Of a DNA stretch of 19,965 nt, positions 1 through 8,100 are shown piece after piece. Below the pieces are notes generated by a model. That model was not told the DNA's origin. It did no database searches and worked only from the letters and a program-made list of their open reading frames with translations. This stretch comes from Pseudomonas sp. PGPPP3 (GTDB lineage: Bacteria; Pseudomonadota; Gammaproteobacteria; Pseudomonadales; Pseudomonadaceae). Each line of letters begins with the position of its first letter. The first letter of the stretch is position 1. The position numbers and the translations under genes are program-made. Location of the stretch: contig NKIE01000008.1 in the NCBI GenBank assembly GCA_002256055.1, forward strand, positions 1 through 19,965, written 5' to 3'.

Positions 1-312
1 ATACAGCGCGGCCAGGCTGGCGTCTTCACGCAACCCTGTACGCCGGGTGACCCAGGCTGCCAGGCCGGCCATCGCCAGCCCCGCACTCAGGCCGCCGAGG
101 GTCAGCGCTGGGAGGCTCAGGCCGAACAGCCAGAAACTGAGGGCAGCACCGGGCAAAATGCCGTGGGCGATGGCGTCGCCGATCAGGCTCATGCGCCGCA
201 GAATCAGAAATACCCCCAGCGGACCGGCACTCAGCGCCAGGGCCACGCCACCGATCAGTGCACGGCGCATAAAGGCGAACTCGACAAACGGCTGCCAGAA
301 CATATCCAGCAT
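1..312 (-). CDS. Metal (zinc/manganese-type) ABC transporter permease, ZnuB-like, partial (N-terminal 104 residues)
   Basis: This is the N-terminal part of an inner-membrane permease of the ABC-3 (ZnuB/MntB) family; the gene continues beyond base 1. Translating the minus strand from ATG at 312 gives MLDMFWQPFVEFAFMRRALI, then hydrophobic segments. It contains the family motif MSLIGDAIAHGILPGAALSF at about residues 41-60, which lies in the metal-path region of this family. The ATG shares one base with the TGA of the upstream ATPase gene (TGATG), so the two are probably translationally coupled. Co-transcription with folE2 behind a Zur-like box points to zinc as substrate. Manganese transporters share this fold, so the metal is inferred from context. 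Confidence 0.88.
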   Translation of the reverse strand, partial: MLDMFWQPFVEFAFMRRALIGGVALALSAGPLGVFLILRRMSLIGDAIAHGILPGAALSFWLFGLSLPALTLGGLSAGLAMAGLAAWVTRRTGLREDASLAALY

Positions 313-983
313 CAGGCGACCCGCTCCAGTTCGGCACCTGGGCCAAGCAGCTGGCGCAGAGGGGCGAAAATGCAGCCGTTGCGTGAAATCAGCAGGGCAT
401 TGTCCAGGCGCTGGTTGAGGCGGTTGAGGTTATGGCTGACCAGCAGCAAGGTGCGTCCTGCGGCTTGCCAGCGTTCGACGTGCTGCCAGAACAGCTGCTG
501 GCTCTGCTCATCCAGCGCCGCTTCGGGCTCATCCAGCAGCAACAGCGTCGCGTCGGTTAGGTTCAGGCGGGCTAGCAAAGCGCGTTGCAGTTCGCCACCG
601 GAGAGGGCGTGCAACGGCCGTTCGGCCAGCGCTGTCAGATGCCAGTCGGCCAAGGCTTGTTGCAGGCGCTGCTGCTGCACCTGCCGAGACAACTTACTGC
701 GCCACAGACCTGCGCTGACCAGTTGCTGCACACGCAGGGGGAACTGGCGATCGATGCTTTGTTGTTGCTGCAGGTACGCCACGCTGCCCAAGGCTTGGGC
801 GTTAACCTGCAGGCGTCCGGCAAGAGGCTTTTGCAGGCCGGCGATGACTTTCAGCAAGCTGCTTTTGCCGCAGCCATTGTGGCCGATGATGGCGGTCAGG
901 CTGCCGGCGGGCAGGTCAAGGTCGAGCGGCGGGGTCAGCGGCTGGCCAGCGGCGCCCCATTGCAAGCTGCGGCAGTGGATCAT
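312..983 (-). CDS. Metal ABC transporter ATP-binding protein, ZnuC-like
   Basis: Cytoplasmic ATPase subunit of a metal importer, 223 residues from the chosen start. Visible motifs are Walker A GHNGCGKSS (about 34-42), a Q-loop in AYLQQQQS (about 70-77), the ABC signature LSGGE (127-131), Walker B LLLLDE (147-152) and the switch His in LLLVSHN (184). E. coli ZnuC is somewhat longer (about 250 residues). I chose ATG 983, giving MIHCRSLQWG, because it has a GGAG six bases upstream and an ATGA overlap with the folE2 stop. An upstream in-frame ATG at 995 has no such site. The gene lies between folE2 and the permease gene and is coupled to both. The zinc assignment rests on the Zur-type context. 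Confidence 0.9.
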   Translation of the reverse strand: MIHCRSLQWGAAGQPLTPPLDLDLPAGSLTAIIGHNGCGKSSLLKVIAGLQKPLAGRLQVNAQALGSVAYLQQQQSIDRQFPLRVQQLVSAGLWRSKLSRQVQQQRLQQALADWHLTALAERPLHALSGGELQRALLARLNLTDATLLLLDEPEAALDEQSQQLFWQHVERWQAAGRTLLLVSHNLNRLNQRLDNALLISRNGCIFAPLRQLLGPGAELERVA

Positions 984-1876
984 CTCCGACTCCATTGCCA
1001 GCTGCTGTGGGCGACCGCGTCATGGGCGTGCAGGCTTTCTGCGTGCACCACGCGCAGCTCGAAGCCCGCCACCTGGGATTGTTCACGCAGCATGCGATGC
1101 AGACGGCGGGCGGCATCTTCGCAGAACATCAGGTTCTGCCCGTTAGCCAGGGCAAAGGCTTGCTCGTCGGCGCGTTTGACTGCGGTTTGCAGCGCAGTGC
1201 CGAGGGCATTTTCGGCGGCATCAATCAGCGCTAGCAGGGGCAGTTCGCTGCAGTCGCGGTGCAAACGTACCTGCAAGGTCGCCGTGCTGCGCTGGCTGTG
1301 GGGAGTAGCCAGAATTCCTTGAGTGCTGCTTAACCATTGCTCAATGGCGGCATGATCGATGCTTTTGGCTGCAAAATCGCGTCTGAATTGCTCCTGAATC
1401 AACTGCCTGGCCAGCGCTGCGGAGCACGGACAGGTCGATGAATAGCCGATTTCCACCTGCAGTTCCACGTGGAACCCCTGTTCATCCAGGCGGCTGCGCA
1501 GGCTGAAGGGATAAGCCTTCCAGCCAGCCAGTGGGCTGATCAGGGCAGGGCGCTGATACAGGCATTGGCCATCTAGATCCAAGTAGGCGCAGCGCGATAA
1601 GCCGGCATGGCTGGCAAGAAACTGCTCAAGTACCCGGCGCAACAAGGCCGGACTCAGCTCGGCCTCGTGCAGGTGCTCCAGCGCCAGGTACAGGCGCGAC
1701 ATATGAATCCCGCGCGCTGCGCCATCATCAAGGCTGACGCCAGCCGCCGCACGGCCGGCAATCAACTGCCCATGCAGGCGCAAGGGCAGGGCAATACCGT
1801 GCATACCAACCCAGTCTAGAGGTTGCTGCTGGTCGAGCGTTTGTGCGGCCATGTCTGGCAGGGTGAGGCTGTTCAT
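980..1876 (-). CDS. folE2: GTP cyclohydrolase I type IB (FolE2, COG1469)
   Basis: FolE2 converts GTP to 7,8-dihydroneopterin triphosphate, the first step of folate synthesis. Unlike the zinc enzyme FolE it works with other divalent metals, so many bacteria express it under zinc limitation. The 298-residue product matches the family length. It contains GYSSTCPCSAALA at about residues 144-156, where Cys149 matches the conserved family cysteine, plus GIHMSRLY near 57-64 and GQNLMFCEDAARRL near the C-terminus. ATG 1876 is the only reasonable start; no strong ribosome-binding site is visible before it. It is the first gene of the leftward operon, with the Zur-like palindrome 32 bases upstream. This makes it the strongest marker that the locus is a zinc-starvation locus. 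Confidence 0.95.
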   Translation of the reverse strand: MNSLTLPDMAAQTLDQQQPLDWVGMHGIALPLRLHGQLIAGRAAAGVSLDDGAARGIHMSRLYLALEHLHEAELSPALLRRVLEQFLASHAGLSRCAYLDLDGQCLYQRPALISPLAGWKAYPFSLRSRLDEQGFHVELQVEIGYSSTCPCSAALARQLIQEQFRRDFAAKSIDHAAIEQWLSSTQGILATPHSQRSTATLQVRLHRDCSELPLLALIDAAENALGTALQTAVKRADEQAFALANGQNLMFCEDAARRLHRMLREQSQVAGFELRVVHAESLHAHDAVAHSSWQWSRR

Positions 1877-1907
1877 TGTGGCGGGATCGGCTGTTTTGAG
1901 TAATTAG

Positions 1908-1922
1908 TGTTATGTTATAACA
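1908..1922. promoter_or_regulatory. Putative Zur operator in the folE2/zigA divergent promoter region
   Basis: TGTTATGTTATAACA has perfect inverted arms TGTTAT and ATAACA around a GTT centre. It resembles the AT-rich Zur box core of gammaproteobacteria (GTTATA...TATAAC). It sits between folE2 (starts 1876, leftward) and zigA (starts 1963, rightward). For the leftward promoter it overlaps a TATAAC -10-like hexamer (1919-1914), with TTGACG upstream at 1944-1939; the 19-base spacer is long, so that promoter is tentative. Zn-Zur binding here would repress both operons. Confidence 0.75.
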
Positions 1923-1962
1923 AAAATATTCACTGTCCCGTCAACTGAATGAGAAACGGCCC

Positions 1963-3167
<1,205 letters not shown>

Positions 3168-3168
<1 letters not shown>

Positions 3169-3812
3169 TGCTCGCGCCGGTATTGCGGCAACCGTTGCGG
3201 CAGGTCAGCAGCGAGCAGATCGAGGTGTTCGGTGAGGTGCTGCGCGACGAGGTCAATCTGGCGGTCTGGCAGCGCCAGTTAGCGGCGTCGGTCAGTGTAT
3301 TTGCAGTGCAGTTGGTGGCTCAGGGAGAACCGCTGGCGCAGTCGATAACCCTGGAGTTGGCCAGTCCGGAAAGTGCGCCAAATCTCCGAGGTTTGGTTGA
3401 TGACTACAGTCATCTGCCTGGCCAGGCGGCCTTTCTGGATGACGCGAGTGGGTTGGTCAGCGCCTTTGCCTACCTGTTCGACGCCCGGCGCATTGGGTTG
3501 CGGCTGCGCATACTCGACAAGCCCATGTGCCCACGCTTTCACGTCGACCATGTGCCGGTGCGCTTGATCACCAGCTATGTCGGTGTCGGCACTGAATGGC
3601 TCAGCGAAGGCGTGATGGCGCGCCGGCGCCTGGGTGATGCGGCCGCCGAGCCCAGCGATGGGCGGCAGGTCGAACGCGCTTCGGCTGGGCATGTGTTGCT
3701 GGCCAAGGGCGAGAAATGGATTGGCAACGAGGGCGGCGGACTTATCCATCGCTCACCGCAACCACCGGTCGGTGAGCGGCGGTTATTGCTGACCCTGGAT
3801 TGGTTGGCCTGA
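3168..3812 (+). CDS. DUF1826 family protein, partner of ZigA; possible Fe(II)/2-oxoglutarate oxygenase fold
   Basis: A 214-residue protein that I recognise as DUF1826, a family of unknown function usually next to zigA in Pseudomonas. It has no signal peptide or membrane segment, so it is likely cytosolic. The best conserved-looking block is CPRFHVDHVPVRLITSYVG (121-139), then GTEW (142-145) and GLIHRSP (191-197), ending VGERRLLLTLDWL. H125, D127, H194 and R204 or R205 match the HxD...H...R ligand and co-substrate pattern of 2-oxoglutarate/Fe(II) oxygenases. In PHD2 the corresponding residues, from memory, are H313, D315, H374 and R383, a similar spacing. That activity is my inference. The start overlaps the zigA stop as TGATG, so the proteins are probably made together and controlled by Zur. 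Confidence 0.85.
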
Positions 3813-3819
3813 CCGCCGC

Positions 3820-4173
3820 TTAAAAGGCCATCCACACGCCCTTGGATTGTTGTTCGCAGGCAGGCTTGAGCAGGCGCGCATCGCTGGCCACGCCGTAGTA
3901 GTGGATGTCTTGTTGATAGGGCGTGCCGGCCACTTTGGCATTGCGGCAGCTGCCAAAGGCGCCGATTGGGCATTGTTCAGTGTAGGTGACCTCAACCTTT
4001 TGCCCGGCCAGTTGCGGCTGGCAAAAGCCGTTATGGAACAGACCGGCCGGAATGCTGCGGTTTTGCTGGCAGACTTTGACGTCCACCTGCGCGCCCTGGC
4101 TGTGCACGATGCACGCTTCGGCTTGGGCCAGCAGGGGCAGGGCAGCTAATAACAGTACAAACCCGCGACGCAT
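3820..4173 (-). CDS. Small exported six-cysteine protein of unknown function
   Basis: A 117-residue protein beginning MRRGFVLLLAALPLLAQAEA, a clear Sec signal peptide with likely cleavage near residues 18-20. The mature part has six cysteines (21, 35, 51, 68, 76, 106), an even number that suggests three disulfides in the periplasm. I see no catalytic motif and do not recognise the family beyond a Pseudomonas-type hypothetical protein. ATG 4173 is chosen because GAGGAGGA lies seven bases upstream. A longer reading frame from 4194 would translate that ribosome-binding site as IEED, so it is rejected. The gene converges with the DUF1826 gene and diverges from the second COG0523 gene. Whether it belongs to the zinc response is not visible, because no Zur-like box precedes it. 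Confidence 0.8.
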   Translation of the reverse strand: MRRGFVLLLAALPLLAQAEACIVHSQGAQVDVKVCQQNRSIPAGLFHNGFCQPQLAGQKVEVTYTEQCPIGAFGSCRNAKVAGTPYQQDIHYYGVASDARLLKPACEQQSKGVWMAF

Positions 4174-4180
4174 GGAAAAA

Positions 4181-4188
4181 TCCTCCTC
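4181..4188 (-). promoter_or_regulatory. Ribosome-binding site deciding the start of the six-cysteine protein gene
   Basis: On the minus strand this reads GAGGAGGA, close to the ideal Shine-Dalgarno sequence, and lies seven bases before ATG 4173. It is itself inside the longer open frame that starts at 4194, which argues against that upstream start. Confidence 0.8.
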
Positions 4189-4275
4189 GATCAATTGCGC
4201 GGGACTTTACCATGCGTCTTTCCTGGCGCCGATAAAGGCGGCAGCATGGCGACTGCACGCCTATCGAGATTACCC

Positions 4276-5244
4276 ATGCTCAGCCAGATTCCGACCCACT
4301 TGATCGCCGGCCCCTTGGGTGCCGGCAAGACCAGCCTGATTCGCCACCTGCTGGCACACAAACCGGTGGCTGAGCGCTGGGCGGTGCTGATCAACGAGTT
4401 CGGCCAGATCGGCTTGGACCAGGCCCTGCTGACCACCGGCGCGGACGGCATCAGCCTGGCGGAAGTGCCCGGCGGCTGTCTGTGCTGCGTCAATGGCGCG
4501 CCGTTTCAGGTCTGCCTGGCGCGTCTGCTGCGTCAGGCGCGGCCGGATCGCTTACTGATCGAGCCTTCTGGCCTGGGTCACCCGGCTGAGCTGTTGGGGC
4601 AATTGGCCGAGGCGCCGTGGGCTGGCGTGCTGGCCCTGCAGCCGCTGGTGTTGGTGCTGGATGCAGCGGCGCTGGCGGCGGGTCAGCCGCTGCCCGCCAG
4701 TCAGCAGGCGGCCCTCGATCTGGCTGGGCTGTTGCTGCTGAACAAGGCCGAGGGCCTTGATGACGCCAGTCGAGCGCGGCTGCAGGCGATATTGCCGGCG
4801 CGGCCGCTGTATTGGACGACTCAGGGCCAGCTGCCCTTGAGCGCTGTGCCGGGCATAGACGCGCGTGCCCAAGCGGCGGGCGCCGCGTTGCCACTGCCTG
4901 AAGGCGGCGGGGCGTTGCCGGCGCTATGGCGCGATCCGCGTGAGCCGATTTGCCAGGTACAGGAGCAAGCCGAAGGCTGGAGCATCGGCTGGCGCTGGCA
5001 CCCCAGTCAGCAGTTCGAGCTGCTGAGGGTGCAGCAGTGGTTGGCGACGTTGCCCTGGCGCCGCGCCAAGCTGGTGCTGCAAACCAACGCCGGCTGGCTG
5101 TCGGCCAATGCCCTGGACGGCGAAGCGCCGCACTGGCGCGCGAGTGAATGGCGCAAGGACTCACGGCTGGAGCTGATCTTCAGTGCGGCGCAGGATCAAC
5201 AGGCGCTCAACCAGGGGCTGGCCGCCTGTTTGCAGGCTAGTTAG
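4276..5244 (+). CDS. Second COG0523 (CobW/YjiA-like) GTPase
   Basis: A G3E GTPase of 322 residues, probably a metal chaperone or insertase. It has Walker A GPLGAGKTS (12-20), NEFGQIGLD (40-48), CxCC motif CLCC (68-71), IEPSGLGHP (95-103), and NKAE (156-159) in the NKxD position, with Glu where Asp is usual. The C-terminal part is shorter than in ZigA. I chose ATG 4276 (MLSQIPTHLIAGPLGAGKTS) because the P-loop then falls at the usual distance. ATG 4246, 30 bases upstream, has an AAGGCGG and remains possible. The gene is divergent from the six-cysteine gene and converges with dedA, overlapping it by eight bases. No Zur-like box is visible upstream. Its metal and client are unknown. Confidence 0.88.
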   Translation: MLSQIPTHLIAGPLGAGKTSLIRHLLAHKPVAERWAVLINEFGQIGLDQALLTTGADGISLAEVPGGCLCCVNGAPFQVCLARLLRQARPDRLLIEPSGLGHPAELLGQLAEAPWAGVLALQPLVLVLDAAALAAGQPLPASQQAALDLAGLLLLNKAEGLDDASRARLQAILPARPLYWTTQGQLPLSAVPGIDARAQAAGAALPLPEGGGALPALWRDPREPICQVQEQAEGWSIGWRWHPSQQFELLRVQQWLATLPWRRAKLVLQTNAGWLSANALDGEAPHWRASEWRKDSRLELIFSAAQDQQALNQGLAACLQAS

Positions 5245-5884
5245 CGGCTTTGCTGTGGCGCCGTTGGTGCCACCAACCGAGCAGCATTGGTACCAGCGAC
5301 AGGCCGATGATGACCAGGATCAGCAGGGTCAGGTTCTGCTTGATAAAGGGCACGTTGCCGAACTGGTAGCCGAGGGTGATCAGGCCGCCGATCCACAGCA
5401 GGCTGCCGAGCACGCTGTAGCTGAGGAACTGGCCGTAAGGCATGCGTCCGAGGCCGGCGACGAAGGGCGCGAAGGTCCGCAGGATCGGCAGGAAGCGCGC
5501 CAGGGTGACGGTCTTGGCACCGTGGTCGGCGTAGAAAATCTCGGTGCGCAGCAGGTAGTCGCGGCGAAAGATCTTCGAGTTGCCGCGCTCGAACAGACGA
5601 ATCCCGTAGCGGCGTCCGACCCAGTAGTTGCAGCTGTCGCCCAGGGTGGCGGCAAAGAACAGGCTGACGCCGAGAATCCACGGGTCGAGGCCACTGTGCA
5701 CGGCGGCTGCGCCGGCGATAAACAGCAGTGAGTCGCCCGGCAGAAAGGGCATCACCACCAGCCCGGTTTCGCAGAAGATCACCAGAAACAGGATGGCGTA
5801 GATCCATACCCCGTATTGGGTGATCAGCGTCTCTAGGTGGCTATCCAGGTGCAGAAACAGGTCGAACAGAGCGGAAATATCCAT
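5237..5884 (-). CDS. DedA family membrane protein, YqjA/YghB-like
   Basis: An integral inner-membrane protein of 215 residues in the DedA (SNARE-associated) family, thought to act in phospholipid flipping and membrane-potential or pH homeostasis. From ATG 5884 the acidic residues E39 (FCETGL) and D51 (FLPGDSLLF) and the arginines R130 (LARFLP) and R136 (LRTFAP) fall at the same numbers I recall as essential in E. coli YqjA/YghB. That supports both the subfamily and the start. A GTG at 5896 would add only four residues. Hydrophobic segments lie at about 25-46, 52-85, 138-175 and 184-205. The 3' end overlaps the convergent COG0523 gene by eight bases. Confidence 0.9.
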   Translation of the reverse strand: MDISALFDLFLHLDSHLETLITQYGVWIYAILFLVIFCETGLVVMPFLPGDSLLFIAGAAAVHSGLDPWILGVSLFFAATLGDSCNYWVGRRYGIRLFERGNSKIFRRDYLLRTEIFYADHGAKTVTLARFLPILRTFAPFVAGLGRMPYGQFLSYSVLGSLLWIGGLITLGYQFGNVPFIKQNLTLLILVIIGLSLVPMLLGWWHQRRHSKAAN

Positions 5885-5996
5885 GTAGAGCGTCACGTCG
5901 AAGCGTCAAAGGCGGCCATCCTAGCAGTAGTCGCTGAATTTTCCTTGTGCCGGTCGGCTGGTTAGACTGCTGCCATTGCGTCTAATGAGAGCCGTT

Positions 5997-6869
5997 ATGT
6001 TGCTGCAACCCTGGTCCCATTCCTGTTCCGCTGGCTTCACCCTGCGCGGCTGGCACACGCCGCCGTCGGGCAAGCCGCTGCTGCATTTTCTGCATGGCAA
6101 CGGCTTTTGCGGGCGCACCTATGAGCCGCTGCTGCGGCTGCTGGCGGCGGATTTTGACCTCTGGTTGTGCGACGTTCAGGGCCATGGCGACAGCGATCAC
6201 GGTGGTCGTTTTCATGGCTGGAACCGCAGTGCCGAGCTGGCGCTGGAGGCCTTTGCAACCGGGCGCACGGCGTTCGGCGCGGTGCCCTGTTTTGCGCTCG
6301 GCCACAGCTTTGGCGGGGTGCTCACCAGCCTGATGTTGGCCCAGCAGCCGCAGCTGTTTCAGCGTGCGGTGCTGCTCGACCCGGTGCTCTTTACCCCGGC
6401 GATGATCGGCGTCATGGCGCTGTCTGACGTGGTGGGCCTGTACCGGCGCAACAGCATGGCCAGCAAGGCCCGCTCGCGGCGCCGGCAATGGCCGGATCGC
6501 CAATCGGCATTCGCCGGTTTGCACGGCCGCGGGATGTTCAAGGGCTGGTGCGACGAGGCTCTGCACGCCTACGTTGAACACGCCTTGAAAGAGGTTGAGG
6601 GTGGTGTTGAGCTGAAATGCCGGCCCAGTCGTGAGGCGGATATTTTCGGCTCCTTTCCCAAGCGCTTGTGGTCGTCCCTGGCCAAGGTGCAAACGCCGAC
6701 TGAAGTGCTTTACGGGCAGAGCACCTACCCCTTTATCGCGGGCGCCGTGGCGCGCTGGATGGCGCTCAACCCCCATGTCAGCAGCCATACCCTGGCCGGT
6801 GGTCACTGCTTTATGCAGGAAGATGCTGAAACGGCGGCGCGCCGGATAGGTGCTTTTTTACTGCGCTGA
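5997..6869 (+). CDS. Alpha/beta hydrolase
   Basis: A 290-residue cytosolic alpha/beta-hydrolase-fold enzyme of unknown substrate. Visible parts are the oxyanion-type HGNG (33-36), DVQGHGDSD (59-67), the nucleophile elbow GHSFGG with Ser104, LLDPVLF (about 131-137), and AGGHCFMQED near the C-terminus with the likely catalytic His. The acidic residue usually after strand 6 is not obvious: the position reads LYGQSTYPF, with no Asp. Either another acid takes over, perhaps the Asp of LLDP, or activity is altered. I chose ATG 5997 because GAGAG lies about five bases upstream. TTG 5976 and ATG 5985 are in frame upstream but less well placed. It appears monocistronic. Confidence 0.85.
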   Translation: MLLQPWSHSCSAGFTLRGWHTPPSGKPLLHFLHGNGFCGRTYEPLLRLLAADFDLWLCDVQGHGDSDHGGRFHGWNRSAELALEAFATGRTAFGAVPCFALGHSFGGVLTSLMLAQQPQLFQRAVLLDPVLFTPAMIGVMALSDVVGLYRRNSMASKARSRRRQWPDRQSAFAGLHGRGMFKGWCDEALHAYVEHALKEVEGGVELKCRPSREADIFGSFPKRLWSSLAKVQTPTEVLYGQSTYPFIAGAVARWMALNPHVSSHTLAGGHCFMQEDAETAARRIGAFLLR

Positions 6870-6908
6870 GGGTGGGCGAGTAATTGCCCACTCCGGAGCT
6901 TGCCGGCC

Positions 6909-7304
6909 TCAGTAGGGCGGCGGTGGACGCTGGCGCCAGTCGTTGAGGTGCACCACGTTGGCCGGTGTGGGCGCGTCCTCGTCCTTGGCACTGAACGGAT
7001 GGGCGGCCAGTTCGATCTGCCCGAGGTGCTGGCCAAACATGCTGATGCTGCCGACGTGGCGCTGCTCGCCAGTGACTGTGAACTCGAAGCCATATACCCG
7101 TGCCAGGCGCCGCCGGCCATGAGCGTCGCGCAGCAGACTGAGGCGGCGCAGGGCGACGTTGTCGTCGAGCAGCAGCACGTCCATTTTCTCGCAATGACGA
7201 CGCACCAGAGCCAGGGCGCGCTCGCGAATGCCGTGGCCGCGCCACAACCAGGCGGCCGAGCTGGCGAACAGTAAAGCGATAAACAGATCGGCCAGGGTCA
7301 GCAT
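6909..7304 (-). CDS. DUF3301 family small membrane-anchored protein
   Basis: A 131-residue protein with one N-terminal hydrophobic segment (about residues 3-21, LTLADLFIALLFASSAAWLW), then a basic soluble part containing RERALALVRRHC, LLDDNVALRR and RRRLARVYGFEFTVTGEQRH. I recognise this pattern as DUF3301, a gammaproteobacterial family of unknown function. The tail is rich in proline. ATG 7304 is preceded by GAGGAG at good spacing. The gene lies between convergent hydrolase and co-directional thioesterase genes and is probably its own unit. Confidence 0.88.
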   Translation of the reverse strand: MLTLADLFIALLFASSAAWLWRGHGIRERALALVRRHCEKMDVLLLDDNVALRRLSLLRDAHGRRRLARVYGFEFTVTGEQRHVGSISMFGQHLGQIELAAHPFSAKDEDAPTPANVVHLNDWRQRPPPPY

Positions 7305-7360
7305 GGGAACTCCTCGACAGGTGCGCAGAGCTTAACAAGCGGTTAAATGATCAGCCGGGC

Positions 7361-7843
7361 TCAAGGTTCGAGTTGCAGGGCCTGATAGCGCTGTTCGAGT
7401 TCCTGGCGGATCTGCCGGCGTTGCTGGGCCTGCAGGAAGCGCCGCTTATCGTCGAGGCTGACCAGTGGCAGCGGTGGCACTTCTTTGGGTTTGCCCTGGT
7501 CATCCACGGCCACCATGGTGAAGAAACAGCTATTGGTGTGGCGCACGGATTTTTCGCGGATGTCTTCGGTGATCACCTTGATGCCGATTTCCATCGAGCT
7601 GCGCCCGGTGTAGTTGACCGAGGCCAGAAAGGTCACCAGTTCGCCGACGTGGATGGGCTGGCGAAAGTTCACCTGATCCACCGACAGGGTCACCACATAG
7701 CAGCCGGCATAGCGGCTGGCGCAGGCGTAGGCGACCTGGTCGAGGTACTTGAGCAGGTTGCCGCCGTGCACATTGCCGGAAAAATTGGCCATGTCCGGGG
7801 TCATCAGCACGGTCATCGACAGTTGGGCGTTTGCAGTTTCCAT
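7361..7843 (-). CDS. Acyl-CoA thioesterase, hotdog fold
   Basis: A 160-residue cytosolic hotdog thioesterase that hydrolyses acyl-CoA to fatty acid and CoA. The motif FSGNVHGGNLLKYLDQVAYA (21-40) contains the HGG turn and the likely catalytic Asp35 of the YciA/BACH-type acyl-CoA hydrolases. NYTGRSSMEIGIKV and HTNSCFFTMVAVD match later strands, and the charged C-terminal helix (RRFLQAQQRRQIRQELEQRY) is typical. The start is ATG 7843 with AAAGAG upstream. The open frame continues upstream to 8674, but that part overlaps the SDR gene antiphase and is not coding. The next gene upstream is more than 250 bases away, so it is probably transcribed alone. Confidence 0.9.
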   Translation of the reverse strand: METANAQLSMTVLMTPDMANFSGNVHGGNLLKYLDQVAYACASRYAGCYVVTLSVDQVNFRQPIHVGELVTFLASVNYTGRSSMEIGIKVITEDIREKSVRHTNSCFFTMVAVDDQGKPKEVPPLPLVSLDDKRRFLQAQQRRQIRQELEQRYQALQLEP

Positions 7844-8039
7844 AACAAGCTCTTTAAAGGTACAGAAGGACGCGTGATGCGGGTCGGCGGGGCGCAAGGA
7901 TAACGCCAGTGCGCCCGGCGTGCCCGTAGAAATCAGCTTAACCCCCGGTTTGTGCGGCGGTTGCTGGGGGCGGGGGAAGGATGAAGCGCGTCGGCCAGGC
8001 TCGGGGCTTGGCGAATGGGGCGGGATATCGTGTTCAGGC

Positions 8040-8063
8040 GTGTTGCCGTGTTGCCGTGTTGCC
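8040..8063. repeat. Three tandem copies of GTGTTGCC
   Basis: Three perfect 8-bp units lie head to tail in the 257-bp gap between the thioesterase and SDR genes, directly beside the hairpin at 8066-8093. They resemble a small slippage product; no function is visible. The rest of the gap (7844-8039) shows no gene or clear site. Confidence 0.8.
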
Positions 8064-8065
8064 TG

Positions 8066-8093
8066 CACCCAGCCGCTGCCCTGCGGCTGGGTG
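8066..8093 (-). terminator. Strong hairpin just downstream of the SDR gene
   Basis: CACCCAGCCGC (8066-8076) and GCGGCTGGGTG (8083-8093) form a perfect 11-bp stem with a six-base loop, starting seven bases after the SDR stop codon. This is the right place for a transcription terminator of the leftward unit. It lacks a T-tract on the minus strand, so it may instead be a Rho-dependent end or an RNA 3' stabiliser. Confidence 0.5.
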
Positions 8094-8100
8094 GCGTGGG

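Noticed and set aside
4174..4194. Seven-residue N-terminal extension of the six-cysteine protein
   Set aside because: It would translate the Shine-Dalgarno sequence and put residues before a clean signal peptide.
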